Source of the DNA: Chloroflexota bacterium
GTDB taxonomy: Bacteria; Chloroflexota; Anaerolineae; Anaerolineales; Villigracilaceae
Assembly: GCA_024224815.1 (NCBI GenBank)
Contig: JAAENC010000128.1
Coordinates: 186,001-250,000 of the forward strand
Direction: 5' to 3'
DNA: 64,000 bases
Part shown: in pieces, positions 26,158-34,738 of the stretch
How the letters are laid out: each line of letters begins with the position of its first letter
How positions within the stretch are numbered: the first letter of the stretch is position 1
Notes under the pieces: model-generated
Databases searched by the model: none
Seen by the model: the letters and a program-made list of their open reading frames with translations, nothing else
Told to the model about the DNA's origin: nothing
Translations under genes and position numbers: made by a program

Positions 26158-27598
26158 TTTGATTTTGGCTTTTGCCACGCTTTTGAGCATGGGTGGATAT
26201 CTACTTGCTTCTTCGCTGAAACTTCGCATAGGCTTCCCACTGGACGATGCGTGGATACACCAAACTTATGCGAGAAATTTAGCAGAGTGGGGGCAGTGGG
26301 CTTTTTGGCAAGGACAAGTTTCTGGTGGCTCAACCGCGCCGCTTTGGTCGGCCTTGCTCGCTTTGGGCTATTGGCTAAAAATCCCCTTTTATTTTTGGAC
26401 TTTTGCGCTCGGCGGCACTCTTTTGTGGGGGATAGCCCTTTTTGCCGAGCGGTTCTTGCACCAAACTCTACCTTCTTATCAGAGCCAATTGCCTTTGGCG
26501 GGGCTTTTCTTCATCGGCGAGTGGCATCTTGTGTGGGCGGCGGTATCGGGCATGGAAACTTTGCTTTACGCCCTTTTAGCAACAACGGTTTTGGTTTTTC
26601 TGGCTTTAGGCAAACGTAACTTTCTCTTTTTAGGGGCATTAGTCGGTATCAGTTTGTGGGTGCGCCCTGGCGGCGTGACCTTGCTCGGCCCCGTCATTTT
26701 TGTTGCCGTGCTTAATGGAGAGAATTACAAAAAAACACTTCGCGATCTTGTCAATATCGCCTTGGGTTTTGGTGTTTTTCTCTCCTTTTATCTGCTTTTC
26801 AATTTAGCAATAACAGGAACACCGCTCCCGAATACTTTTTACGCAAAACAGGCCGAATACGCAATCTTGCGTGAACTTGCCCCCCTGTGGAAGCATTTTC
26901 TAAATGAAATCCAACTTCCTCTGATCGGTGCGAGCGCATTGCTATTGCCTGGCCTTCTCTTCTTTATTTGGCACTCTCTTCGCTCTCGCAATATCGCCGC
27001 CCTTGCGGGTATTCTTTGGTTTCTCGGCTACACAGCAATCTACGCGTGGAAGCTCCCTGTCACATACCAACATGGGCGCTATATGATGCCCGCCATGCCA
27101 ATCTTCTTTTTATGGGGATTAAGTGGCACATTTCAGATTCTCGAGAAAGCTAAATCTGCGCGTAAAAGCCTGTTGGTATTTGGATGGGGAACCGTTTTTG
27201 TTTTGATCTGGCTTGCCTTCTATGGGCTTGGTGCCAAATCCTATGCCGAAGATGTGGCCTTCATCGAAAGCGAAATGGTCGTGATGGCAAAATGGGTCGC
27301 CCAAAATCTCCCGCCAGATGCGCTGATTGCCGCACACGATATTGGCGCTCTTGGCTATTTTGACGGACGAAAACTTGTAGACCTGGCAGGCTTGGTCTCT
27401 CCAGAAGTAATACCTTTTATTCGCAATGAAGGTACGCTTGCAGCATATCTAAGTGATAAAAGCGTGGAGTATCTAATTGTTTTCCCCTCTTGGTATCGCA
27501 CCCTGTCAGAAGGTCTGTCTCTTGTGTATAATACAGAAGGTCTTTTTGCACCGGAAATCGGTGGAGAAAATATGAGCTTATATGAATGGACCTATTAG
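26138..27598 (+). CDS. Polytopic membrane protein, GT-C glycosyltransferase-like
   Basis: 486 residues, about 10 membrane segments. Start TTG at 26138, overlapping the end of the previous gene by 20 nt, with AAGGAG about 10 nt upstream. First-loop motif FPLDDAWIHQTYARNLAEWG, with the acidic pair DD; later segments include WVRPGGVTLLGP and the C-terminal soluble part AAHDIGALGYFDGRKLVDLA, often seen in Chloroflexota GT-C-like proteins. Last gene of the 23.4-27.6 kb run. Acceptor unknown. Confidence 0.68.
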   Translation: MSSKRNNLILAFATLLSMGGYLLASSLKLRIGFPLDDAWIHQTYARNLAEWGQWAFWQGQVSGGSTAPLWSALLALGYWLKIPFYFWTFALGGTLLWGIALFAERFLHQTLPSYQSQLPLAGLFFIGEWHLVWAAVSGMETLLYALLATTVLVFLALGKRNFLFLGALVGISLWVRPGGVTLLGPVIFVAVLNGENYKKTLRDLVNIALGFGVFLSFYLLFNLAITGTPLPNTFYAKQAEYAILRELAPLWKHFLNEIQLPLIGASALLLPGLLFFIWHSLRSRNIAALAGILWFLGYTAIYAWKLPVTYQHGRYMMPAMPIFFLWGLSGTFQILEKAKSARKSLLVFGWGTVFVLIWLAFYGLGAKSYAEDVAFIESEMVVMAKWVAQNLPPDALIAAHDIGALGYFDGRKLVDLAGLVSPEVIPFIRNEGTLAAYLSDKSVEYLIVFPSWYRTLSEGLSLVYNTEGLFAPEIGGENMSLYEWTY

Positions 27599-27641
27599 GG
27601 TTTTGCAATTTTTTTACAATGTACCAGAGCAGGTGCTGTGC

Positions 27642-27647
27642 TATACT
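27642..27647 (+). promoter_or_regulatory. Extended -10 box of the DegU/DegS-like operon
   Basis: TGTGCTATACT: a TATACT box with an upstream TG, about 30 nt before the ATG at 27678. No clear -35. Confidence 0.4.
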
Positions 27648-27677
27648 CGACAAAAAAATAGGGAATAAGAGACAGCC

Positions 27678-28376
27678 ATGGAAAAAATCAAGTTAGTTGT
27701 AGTAGATGATCATCCATTATTTAGGCAAGGTGTTGTAGATGCGTTGTCTCTAGAGCCAGATATGACTGTAATCGGTCAGGCGTCTGGAGGCGAAGAGGCT
27801 TTGGATCTGATTCAAACCCTTTCTCCTGATATTGCAGTTATTGACGTCAATTTGCCAGGTTTAAATGGGCAGCAGGTTGCTCATCGTGTTGTTCAAGCTA
27901 AGCTTTCTACGCGAGTTTTGTTGCTTACAGGTTATGATGACCTTGAACAAGCATTGCATGCAGCTATTGCTGGTGCTGCTGCGTATTGTGCAAAAGAAAT
28001 TGGTCCGAGGCGTTTAATTCAAAGTATCCGTGAAATATACAAAGGAAAATACGTTATTGCAGATCAGGTTTTCTCTCGCGAAGAATTAGACGAGTGGATC
28101 AAGAGTAATATGAGAGATATTAATCGTACTTATAGTGAACCTGGAACTCCTTTTCATCCTCTTTCAAAGCGAGAAATGGAGGTCCTTTCGTGTGTGGTGC
28201 GTGGTATGAGCAATAAAGAAATCGCCATGTTGTTGGGTATCAGCCATCAAACAGTAAAAAACCATGTTACGGCTATTTTGAGGAAGTTTGGCGTTGAGGA
28301 CCGCACCCAAGCTGTTGTCTACGCGTTAAAACGTGGCTGGGTTCAATTACATGACGATGATGAGCAAAGCGTTTAG
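27678..28376 (+). CDS. NarL/FixJ-family response regulator (DegU-like)
   Basis: 232 residues. Receiver domain at 5-120: acidic pair VVDDHP, phospho-acceptor Asp56 (IAVIDVNLPG), Thr in LLLTGYD and Lys in AYCAKEIG. LuxR-type HTH at about 160-225 with LSKREMEVLSCVVRGMSNKE then IAMLLGISHQTVKNHVT. It is 11 bp upstream of a DegS-like kinase, so they form a two-component pair. Position just before the Flp pilin gene makes the Tad genes a plausible target (inference). Confidence 0.92.
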   Translation: MEKIKLVVVDDHPLFRQGVVDALSLEPDMTVIGQASGGEEALDLIQTLSPDIAVIDVNLPGLNGQQVAHRVVQAKLSTRVLLLTGYDDLEQALHAAIAGAAAYCAKEIGPRRLIQSIREIYKGKYVIADQVFSREELDEWIKSNMRDINRTYSEPGTPFHPLSKREMEVLSCVVRGMSNKEIAMLLGISHQTVKNHVTAILRKFGVEDRTQAVVYALKRGWVQLHDDDEQSV

Positions 28377-28387
28377 GAGAAATTTTA

Positions 28388-29425
28388 ATGGTTTTATCCC
28401 AAGCTAACCAAGATCAAGATATGCAAGAAGAGAGTCTGGATATTCAGGCCGAATTGGATGAAACAGAGAGTTCATTAAGAGAAGTAACGTTAATGATCGA
28501 GCAAAGTCAAGACGAAGTGGGGAAGTTAACACAAAGAAACGCGGCGATCACAGCTCATTTACAACAAGTTAAATCTGACATTTCTCAGATGTCTGCTGAA
28601 GAAGTGCGCCTAGCATACGACTCTGCTTTGGAAGCACAGCAGCGTCTTCTTGTAATGAGGGGGCAATTAGATAAATTGCAGAATGATAAGACACACCTTG
28701 AGCGGTATAAAAATATTTTACATCAGGCAGATGGCTCAGGTGGAAGCGATATGAACCAAATCGGTGGAGCAAAACAAGCTGAAGTAAATAATATTGAAAT
28801 GGTGGTTAATGCCCAAGAAGCCGAGCGTCAGCGTTTGTCTCGTCAAATGCATGATGGCCCAGCGCAGGCCTTGTCAAATTTCATTTTACAGGCCGAAATA
28901 GCAATGAGGCTTTTATCTGTTGATATCGAACAAGCTAAAGATGAATTAAATAGCTTGAAGGCTTCTGCGATGCGAACTTTTCAGAAGGTGCGCAATTTTA
29001 TATTTGAGCTTCGTCCAATGATGCTTGACGATTTAGGATTAATACCAACTATCCGTCGCTATGCCGAAACCTTTAAAGAACAGTCGGGGATAGAGATAAA
29101 TCTCCTTGTCTCAGGAACTGAAAGAAGATTGGAACCTTATCTTGAAGTTATGGTATTTCGCGCCTTACAAGAGCTTCTGGGGAATGCCTCCAGGCATAGT
29201 CATGCTACTATGGTGAAGGTTTATGTTGATGTAGGCGGAAGTCTTTTGAAAGTTAGCGTTGATGACAATGGTAAAGGCTTTGATGTTGAGATGGTTAGCC
29301 AAGGAAGTAGTTTAGGATTAAAGCTCATTCGGGATCGTGTAGAAATGCTGGGTGGCAGTTTTGATATTGATAGCTCTGTTGGAAAAGGCACTCGAGTTTC
29401 TTTTTCCGTTCCAGCTGTTAATTAG
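28388..29425 (+). CDS. Cytosolic sensor histidine kinase, HisKA_3 type (DegS-like)
   Basis: 345 residues with no membrane segment. Residues 15-115 are a long predicted coiled coil that may be the sensory part, as in Bacillus DegS. The H-box RQRLSRQMHDGPAQALSNFI places the phospho-His at 155. The ATPase domain has FRALQELLGNASRHSHAT (N-box), DDNGKGFD (G1) and SLGLKLIRDRVEMLGG. Partner is the regulator immediately upstream. The input signal is not evident. Confidence 0.92.
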   Translation: MVLSQANQDQDMQEESLDIQAELDETESSLREVTLMIEQSQDEVGKLTQRNAAITAHLQQVKSDISQMSAEEVRLAYDSALEAQQRLLVMRGQLDKLQNDKTHLERYKNILHQADGSGGSDMNQIGGAKQAEVNNIEMVVNAQEAERQRLSRQMHDGPAQALSNFILQAEIAMRLLSVDIEQAKDELNSLKASAMRTFQKVRNFIFELRPMMLDDLGLIPTIRRYAETFKEQSGIEINLLVSGTERRLEPYLEVMVFRALQELLGNASRHSHATMVKVYVDVGGSLLKVSVDDNGKGFDVEMVSQGSSLGLKLIRDRVEMLGGSFDIDSSVGKGTRVSFSVPAVN

Positions 29426-29461
29426 CTTTCATAATTGTAAGCAAGAAAAACTTTGAGCCTC

Positions 29462-29489
29462 TTGTTTTTTTGTGTAAGATGCATATAAT
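29462..29489 (+). promoter_or_regulatory. Promoter of the Flp pilin gene
   Basis: TTGTTT (29462-29467), 16-nt spacer, TATAAT (29484-29489). It lies 51 nt before the pilin ATG; a near-perfect Shine-Dalgarno AAAGGAGGTG follows. Confidence 0.6.
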
Positions 29490-29540
29490 ATATTTATCTT
29501 CATTGATGAAGAAATTATCAAAAAAAGGAGGTGCTTTCAC

Positions 29541-29690
29541 ATGTTGTTCTCCCCGAAAGAGAAAGGCCAAGGTCTAGTAGAGTATGCGTTGATTCTTGTT
29601 TTGGTAGCCGTTGTTGTTCTTGCTGTATTGTTAGTACTCGGACCGATCATTGGTAACGTATTCACTAATGTAAACAGTGCTCTTGAATAA
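29541..29690 (+). CDS. flp: Flp/Fap-type pilin
   Basis: A 49-residue type IVb pilin. It has a short basic leader ending in Gly (SPKEKGQG), followed by LVEYALILVLVAVVVLAVLL: the cleavage region G|xxxxE of Flp prepilins with Glu five residues after the Gly cleavage site, then a hydrophobic stem. A short tail NVFTNVNSALE follows. It has the strongest ribosome site in the window (AAAGGAGGTG), its own promoter and its own terminator, as expected of an abundant pilus subunit. The peptidase that would process it is not in this window. Confidence 0.9.
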   Translation: MLFSPKEKGQGLVEYALILVLVAVVVLAVLLVLGPIIGNVFTNVNSALE

Positions 29691-29720
29691 TCATTTTTAG
29701 ATAATAAACTAGTTATAAAA

Positions 29721-29757
29721 AGGTGGGATGTTGCCTAAAGGCAACGTCCCACCTTTT
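29721..29757 (+). terminator. Strong terminator after flp
   Basis: AGGTGGGATGTTGCC pairs with GGCAACGTCCCACCT (one mismatch) around TAAA and is followed by TTTTT. It separates the highly expressed pilin from the assembly genes. Confidence 0.9.
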
Positions 29758-29920
29758 TCCTATAAGGTTGGGTAATTTTCCTGCTATAATTCATTTGTTT
29801 CTGTTTTGGATTTTTAAACTTTATAAAGAAATTTTGAATAATGGTTTCGTTCTTCTGCTTTTTGCCTGATATTAGAGAATTTGGATGAAACCTTTGTAAA
29901 CGTAGAGGAAGGAGCCGATT
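29758..29920. other. Gap between flp terminator and cpaB
   Basis: A TATAAT-like box (GCTATAATTC near 29783) and GAGGAAGGAG before the cpaB ATG; nothing else seen. The assembly genes may have this as their own promoter. Confidence 0.4.
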
Positions 29921-31015
29921 ATGCGTCGTGGAAGAATATTCATTTATTTAGCTCTAATTTTGTTAGTTGCTTTAGCCGGAGCTTTTTTGTTTCTTAGATC
30001 TCAATCTGAGCCAGCTGTGACAGATGTACCAGCTCCAATTTTAGTAGACATTGTGATAGCTCAGCAAAAAATCCCACAAGGCGAAATAATCACGGAAGAT
30101 GTTTTGGGGAGTATTTCTTTGCCCGAAGGAACGGATTTTGGTGTGATGTTTCGCTATGATGATAGGGAAGATCAGCTTATTGGGAGAGTGGCTAAATACC
30201 CTCTTGAGCAAGGCGTAGTTATTACGCAGTCGATGGTTGGTGGAATAGGTGATATTGCGTCAACTGGGCCTGAGTGGGTAAATCGAATTCCCCCGAGTAT
30301 GACAGCTATTTCTATTCCTACCTCACGACTTTCATCTGTGGCGTACGGCGTTGCTGATGGTGCGCATGTGAATGTTATTGCATGCTTCCTTTTTGTTGAT
30401 ATTGATTCAGGTTTTCAATCTGTGTTGCCAAATAGGACGGCCTTTGTTTCCCAGTCTGGCGTTCCTCCAGCAGAAGCGCCTAGTTTGTCAGCAAGTGTCA
30501 GCGCTGGGCAAACTAGTGATGCGGCTGGGTCTGCACAAGGACGTGCGGAGCTTGATCCAACCTTCCAGCAGCCAATTTATATTGTTCCCTCTGAAAGCCA
30601 GCGCCCAAGACTTGTGTGCCAAACCGTTTTTCAAGATATTACAGTGTTGAAGTTAGGAGATTTTCCAGTAGGAGGGCAGGATGTGTCTTCTCCAGTAGGT
30701 GATGATGAAACTCCTCCTGCTCCAGGTGAAGATGCTGAACAAGCTCCTACAGCACCTGATGTTGTCTCTTTAATTGTTTCTCCTCAGGATGCTACATCCC
30801 TAACTTATATGCTATATGGCGGAGCAAAACTGACATTGACATTGCGAGGCGCAAACGATACATCTCGGTTGGAAACAGAAGCTGCAACATTACAGTTTTT
30901 ATTAAGCCAGTATGCAATTCCTGTTCCTGCAAAACTTCCTTATGCTTCTGAACCTCGTATTGATATATTAAAGGATCCTGTTTTGGGTAATGACGTAGTT
31001 TCTGAGGGTCAGTAA
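29921..31015 (+). CDS. cpaB: Flp pilus assembly protein CpaB/RcpC
   Basis: 364 residues. One N-terminal membrane anchor (IYLALILLVALAGAFLFL), then an SAF-type domain at about 45-110 with IAQQKIPQGEIITEDVL and YPLEQGVVIT, then the RcpC domain with SIPTSRLSSVAYGVADGAHV. In diderms RcpC works at the secretin; here no secretin gene exists nearby, so it probably acts at the cell wall. Pro-rich insertion around 255-285. First of the assembly operon. Confidence 0.88.
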   Translation: MRRGRIFIYLALILLVALAGAFLFLRSQSEPAVTDVPAPILVDIVIAQQKIPQGEIITEDVLGSISLPEGTDFGVMFRYDDREDQLIGRVAKYPLEQGVVITQSMVGGIGDIASTGPEWVNRIPPSMTAISIPTSRLSSVAYGVADGAHVNVIACFLFVDIDSGFQSVLPNRTAFVSQSGVPPAEAPSLSASVSAGQTSDAAGSAQGRAELDPTFQQPIYIVPSESQRPRLVCQTVFQDITVLKLGDFPVGGQDVSSPVGDDETPPAPGEDAEQAPTAPDVVSLIVSPQDATSLTYMLYGGAKLTLTLRGANDTSRLETEAATLQFLLSQYAIPVPAKLPYASEPRIDILKDPVLGNDVVSEGQ

Positions 31016-31072
31016 GAAATTTACTAGTAAATAAATATAGGTCATAGACGATAATATAGTTATGGAGAAGGC

Positions 31073-32305
31073 ATGGCTTCTAACGATAAGTTTAGGGTTC
31101 TAATAGTTGATGATGTTGCAGAAACGCGTGAGAACGTTCGCAAGTTGTTGCAGTTTGAGTCAGATGTTGACGTTGTTGGGGTCGCACGCACAGGGCGAGA
31201 AGCGATAGACGTAGCGCAAGATGTTGAGCCTGATGTCATTCTAATGGACATCAATATGCCAGATATGGATGGTATTGCTGCTACGGAAGCTATACGCCAG
31301 AAGAGACCCTTTGTTCAAGTTGTAATCTTATCTGTGCAAAGTGATCAAAACTATATGCGTCGTGCTATGCTGGCAGGTGCTCGTGATTTCCTTACGAAGC
31401 CTCCTATGGGCGACGAGCTTATTTCTGCTATTAGACGAGCAGGAACGATGGCGCATCAGGAAAGAGCGAAGGGAGCATCTGTTGCAACAGTAACGAATAG
31501 TGGGTTGCCATCTGTTCCAAATATTTCTTCTTCTCAGGGGAAAATTATTACCGTGTATTCTCCAAAAGGAGGGACAGGTTGCACAGCTGTAGCTGTAAAC
31601 TTGGGAATTGCACTACATAATGATGAAACTCGTTCAGTTATTGTGGACGGGAATTTGCAGTTTGGGGATGTTGCTGTTTTTGTTAATGAGCAAGGAAAAA
31701 ATACGATTTTAGATTTAGCATCGATTGCAGATGAGTTGGATCCAGAAATAGTTGGGAATGTGATGGTAAAACACAATGCTTCAGGTGTACATGTTTTGGC
31801 AGCTCCAACGCGTCCGGAGCAAGCAGAATCTGTAACCGCGCGGCAATTTTTAAAAGTATTAAATTATCTCCGTCGCTTATATGCTTATGTAATAGTAGAT
31901 ACCCCCTCAATGCTTACAGATGTTGTGCTTTCATCCGTTGATGAAAGCGATATTATTGTTTTGGTTGCGACACAAGATATTCCAGCGATTAAGAACACCC
32001 GGTTGTTCTTGGATTTAATATCCTCTTTAGGAGTTGACCGTGAGCGCATTGTCTTCACAATGAACCGTTATGATAAACGTATTGGTATTACTCCTGAAAA
32101 GATAGGAGAAAATTTAAAGGTTGAGGTCTCAGCTATAATACCTCTTGATGAGCGAGTGGTTATCCCTTCTGTTAATCGTGGTGTTCCTTTTATTCTGGGA
32201 AATAAACCGCAGCCTGCGAGTGAAGGAATTCTTTCTCTTGCAGAAAGAATTCGCGAGCGTATTCTTTCGATTGAAACTGAAGATGACGCGAGTTTAGGTA
32301 GGTAG
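31073..32305 (+). CDS. cpaE: Tad localisation ATPase CpaE/TadZ with receiver domain
   Basis: 410 residues. N-terminal receiver domain (5-125) with Asp59 (ILMDINMPDMDG) and a conserved Lys (FLTKPP). A MinD/ParA-type domain follows from 156: the deviant Walker A is SPKGGTGCT (163-171), keeping the signature Lys of KGG but with Cys170 in place of the P-loop Lys. Replacement at this position is known in TadZ/CpaE proteins (often GAT), which bind ATP weakly or act structurally. It marks the pole or site of pilus assembly. Operon between cpaB and cpaF. Confidence 0.9.
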   Translation: MASNDKFRVLIVDDVAETRENVRKLLQFESDVDVVGVARTGREAIDVAQDVEPDVILMDINMPDMDGIAATEAIRQKRPFVQVVILSVQSDQNYMRRAMLAGARDFLTKPPMGDELISAIRRAGTMAHQERAKGASVATVTNSGLPSVPNISSSQGKIITVYSPKGGTGCTAVAVNLGIALHNDETRSVIVDGNLQFGDVAVFVNEQGKNTILDLASIADELDPEIVGNVMVKHNASGVHVLAAPTRPEQAESVTARQFLKVLNYLRRLYAYVIVDTPSMLTDVVLSSVDESDIIVLVATQDIPAIKNTRLFLDLISSLGVDRERIVFTMNRYDKRIGITPEKIGENLKVEVSAIIPLDERVVIPSVNRGVPFILGNKPQPASEGILSLAERIRERILSIETEDDASLGR

Positions 32306-32315
32306 GAGATAATAG

Positions 32316-33731
32316 ATGTCGTTATTAAAAAGAATTGAACAGGGACAAGGTTCGTCCTCTCAAAAAAAAACACCTGCATCAGAAGGAGAGACAGGCTCAT
32401 CTTCACGATTAAGTTCTCTGCAATCGAGAAGAGCAAATGCTCCAGATACGACTCCTCAATCGGGGACATACTATGATTTAAAGACTCGCGTTCAGAATAA
32501 GCTTCTAGCCGAAATCGACCCATCTACAGATATTTCTCAAACAGAGGAAGTGCGACGTTCAATTCAAGATTTATTTGAACAAATCTTAGCTGAAGAAAAT
32601 ATTGTGCTTTCAAGACCTGAACGACATCGCCTTTTTGAACAAATTACCGCAGAGATATTAGGTTTTGGGCCTTTGGAACCCCTTTTAAAAGATGATAGCC
32701 TAACTGAAGTTATGGTAAATGGAGCAAAGAATATCTATATTGAAAGGAAAGGTAGGTTGCACCGAGTTCCCGTTACATTTGAGAGTGATGAGCATGTTAT
32801 GCGTATTATTGACCGAATTGTAGCACCTCTTGGTCGTCGTATTGATGAATCTAGTCCATATGTTGATGCGCGTTTGCCTGATGGGTCTCGTGTAAACGCA
32901 GTTGTTCCTCCCATTTCTCTTGTTGGTCCAACGCTAACAATTCGTAAATTCTCAAAGAATCCAATAACTGTAGAACAGTTGATACAATTTGGATCTATTA
33001 CTCCTGAAGCTCTTCAATTTATGAAAGCTTGTGTTGAAGCTAGGTTAAATATTGTTATTTCAGGAGGTACTGGCTCAGGAAAGACCACGTTATTAAATGT
33101 GATGTCATCTTTTATCCCAGCAGATGAACGTATTTTGACGATCGAAAATGCCGCGGAAGTCCAACTAAGGCAAGAGCATGTGGTTACACTTGAATCTCGA
33201 CCTGCAAATATCGAAGGCCGCGGTGAGATAACTATTCAGCAACTAGTTGTGAACTCATTGCGCATGCGGCCTGATCGTATCATCGTAGGTGAGATTCGTG
33301 ATGAAGCCGCGCTTGATATGTTGCAAGCTATGAATACCGGTCATGATGGTTCTATGACTACAACTCATGCAAATAGTCCGCGCGATTCGCTTTCTCGTTT
33401 AGAGACTATGACACTAATGGCGGGAATGGATTTGCCTGTTCGAGCTATTCGTGAGCAGATTTCATCTGCTGTGGATGTTATTTGTCAACAAGCTCGAATG
33501 AAAGATGGTTCGCGTCGAGTTACATACATTACAGAAGTCAGTGGCATGGAAGGGGATGTGATTACGACAACTGATATCTTTGCTTTTGAGCAATCAGGTG
33601 TTGAAGATGGAAAAATAATTGGGCGACTGAGACCTACGGGGTTGCGTCCTAAGTTTATGGATAAGCTTGAAGCTAGTGGTGTACATCTGCCACCATCTAT
33701 TTTTGGAATTGGCGAAAGAAGACGATACTAA
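32316..33731 (+). CDS. cpaF: Pilus assembly/secretion ATPase CpaF/TadA
   Basis: 471 residues. A disordered, Ser-rich N-terminus (10-50), then the all-helical N-domain and the GspE-type ATPase core. Walker A ISGGTGSGKTT near 245, Asp box with ILTIENAAEVQLRQEH, Walker B DRIIVGEIRDEAALDM, His box TGHDGSMTTTHANS. It powers pilin extrusion and perhaps retraction with the TadB/TadC platform. Starts 10 bp after cpaE. Confidence 0.95.
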   Translation: MSLLKRIEQGQGSSSQKKTPASEGETGSSSRLSSLQSRRANAPDTTPQSGTYYDLKTRVQNKLLAEIDPSTDISQTEEVRRSIQDLFEQILAEENIVLSRPERHRLFEQITAEILGFGPLEPLLKDDSLTEVMVNGAKNIYIERKGRLHRVPVTFESDEHVMRIIDRIVAPLGRRIDESSPYVDARLPDGSRVNAVVPPISLVGPTLTIRKFSKNPITVEQLIQFGSITPEALQFMKACVEARLNIVISGGTGSGKTTLLNVMSSFIPADERILTIENAAEVQLRQEHVVTLESRPANIEGRGEITIQQLVVNSLRMRPDRIIVGEIRDEAALDMLQAMNTGHDGSMTTTHANSPRDSLSRLETMTLMAGMDLPVRAIREQISSAVDVICQQARMKDGSRRVTYITEVSGMEGDVITTTDIFAFEQSGVEDGKIIGRLRPTGLRPKFMDKLEASGVHLPPSIFGIGERRRY

Positions 33732-33760
33732 TTTTTTAGTGTGTAACAGCGGAACTTATA

Positions 33761-34729
33761 ATGGAATTTGATACTACAACTTGGTTTTTTATAATAGCGG
33801 CTGTTTTCTTGCTAGTGTTGCTAATTGCGGGGATTGTAATGTCTTCAAACAGTGAGCGTAACCTAGTTGAAGATCGGCTAGGGCGTTATCTGGAAGAGGG
33901 AGAAGACGAAAAAATAATAGAAGATGAGACCTCTTATTTAACAGAGTGGGTGAATCGTCGTGTAGAAAAATCGTCAAGAGGGAATAGGATAAAGACCTCT
34001 CTTGCGCGGGCGGATATAAAATTTAAGGTAGCAGAATACATTGCTCTTGTAGTTATGTCTGTAGTAGGCATATCATTTATTGCTGGTTTTTTAGGAGGGA
34101 GAAATATCATATCTTTCGGGATAGGAGCTGTGGTTGGCGCTATTATTCCTGGCATGTATGTTAGAAGCCAGCAAAGTAAGAGACTTGCAAGTTTTAATGA
34201 CCAATTACCAGATATGATTAACTTGATGGTAAATGGCTTACGAGCCGGATATTCAACTATGCAGGCAATGGAAGCGATTAGTAAAGAGCTTCCTCCACCT
34301 ATTTCTGACGAGTTTCGTCGGGTTGTGCAAGAGATGCAGCTTGGTATTCCCATGGGAACGGCGTTGGAAAATTTGTTAAGGCGTATTCCTAGTGAAGACT
34401 TAGATTTTATGATCACAGCAATTAATGTTCAGCGTGAGGTCGGTGGTAATCTTGCTGAAATCCTTGATACGATTTCTTTTACGATTCGAGAACGAATCCG
34501 TATTAAAGGCGAAATTCAGGTGCTAACATCGCAAGTAAGGCAGTCTGCAAAAATCCTTTCGATGGTACCTATTTTGTTAGCAACTTATCTTTGGTTTGTT
34601 AATAATGAATATATGAAAAATCTTTTTTTACGAGGTCAAGCTTGTGGATTTGGTGTTCTTGGTGGGGCACTTGTTCTAATTGGGTTAGGATATATGGTGA
34701 TGATGAAGATAGCTGATATTGAGGTGTAG
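33761..34729 (+). CDS. tadB: Tad inner-membrane platform protein TadB
   Basis: 322 residues with a type II secretion F domain (about 155-280) containing LPDMINLMVNGLRAGYSTMQ and VQREVGGNLAEILDTI. Membrane segments at 7-28, two around 90-130 and two at the C-terminus. With TadC it forms the membrane platform of the pilus. Starts 29 bp after cpaF. Confidence 0.92.
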   Translation: MEFDTTTWFFIIAAVFLLVLLIAGIVMSSNSERNLVEDRLGRYLEEGEDEKIIEDETSYLTEWVNRRVEKSSRGNRIKTSLARADIKFKVAEYIALVVMSVVGISFIAGFLGGRNIISFGIGAVVGAIIPGMYVRSQQSKRLASFNDQLPDMINLMVNGLRAGYSTMQAMEAISKELPPPISDEFRRVVQEMQLGIPMGTALENLLRRIPSEDLDFMITAINVQREVGGNLAEILDTISFTIRERIRIKGEIQVLTSQVRQSAKILSMVPILLATYLWFVNNEYMKNLFLRGQACGFGVLGGALVLIGLGYMVMMKIADIEV

Positions 34730-34738
34730 AGGTATAAA

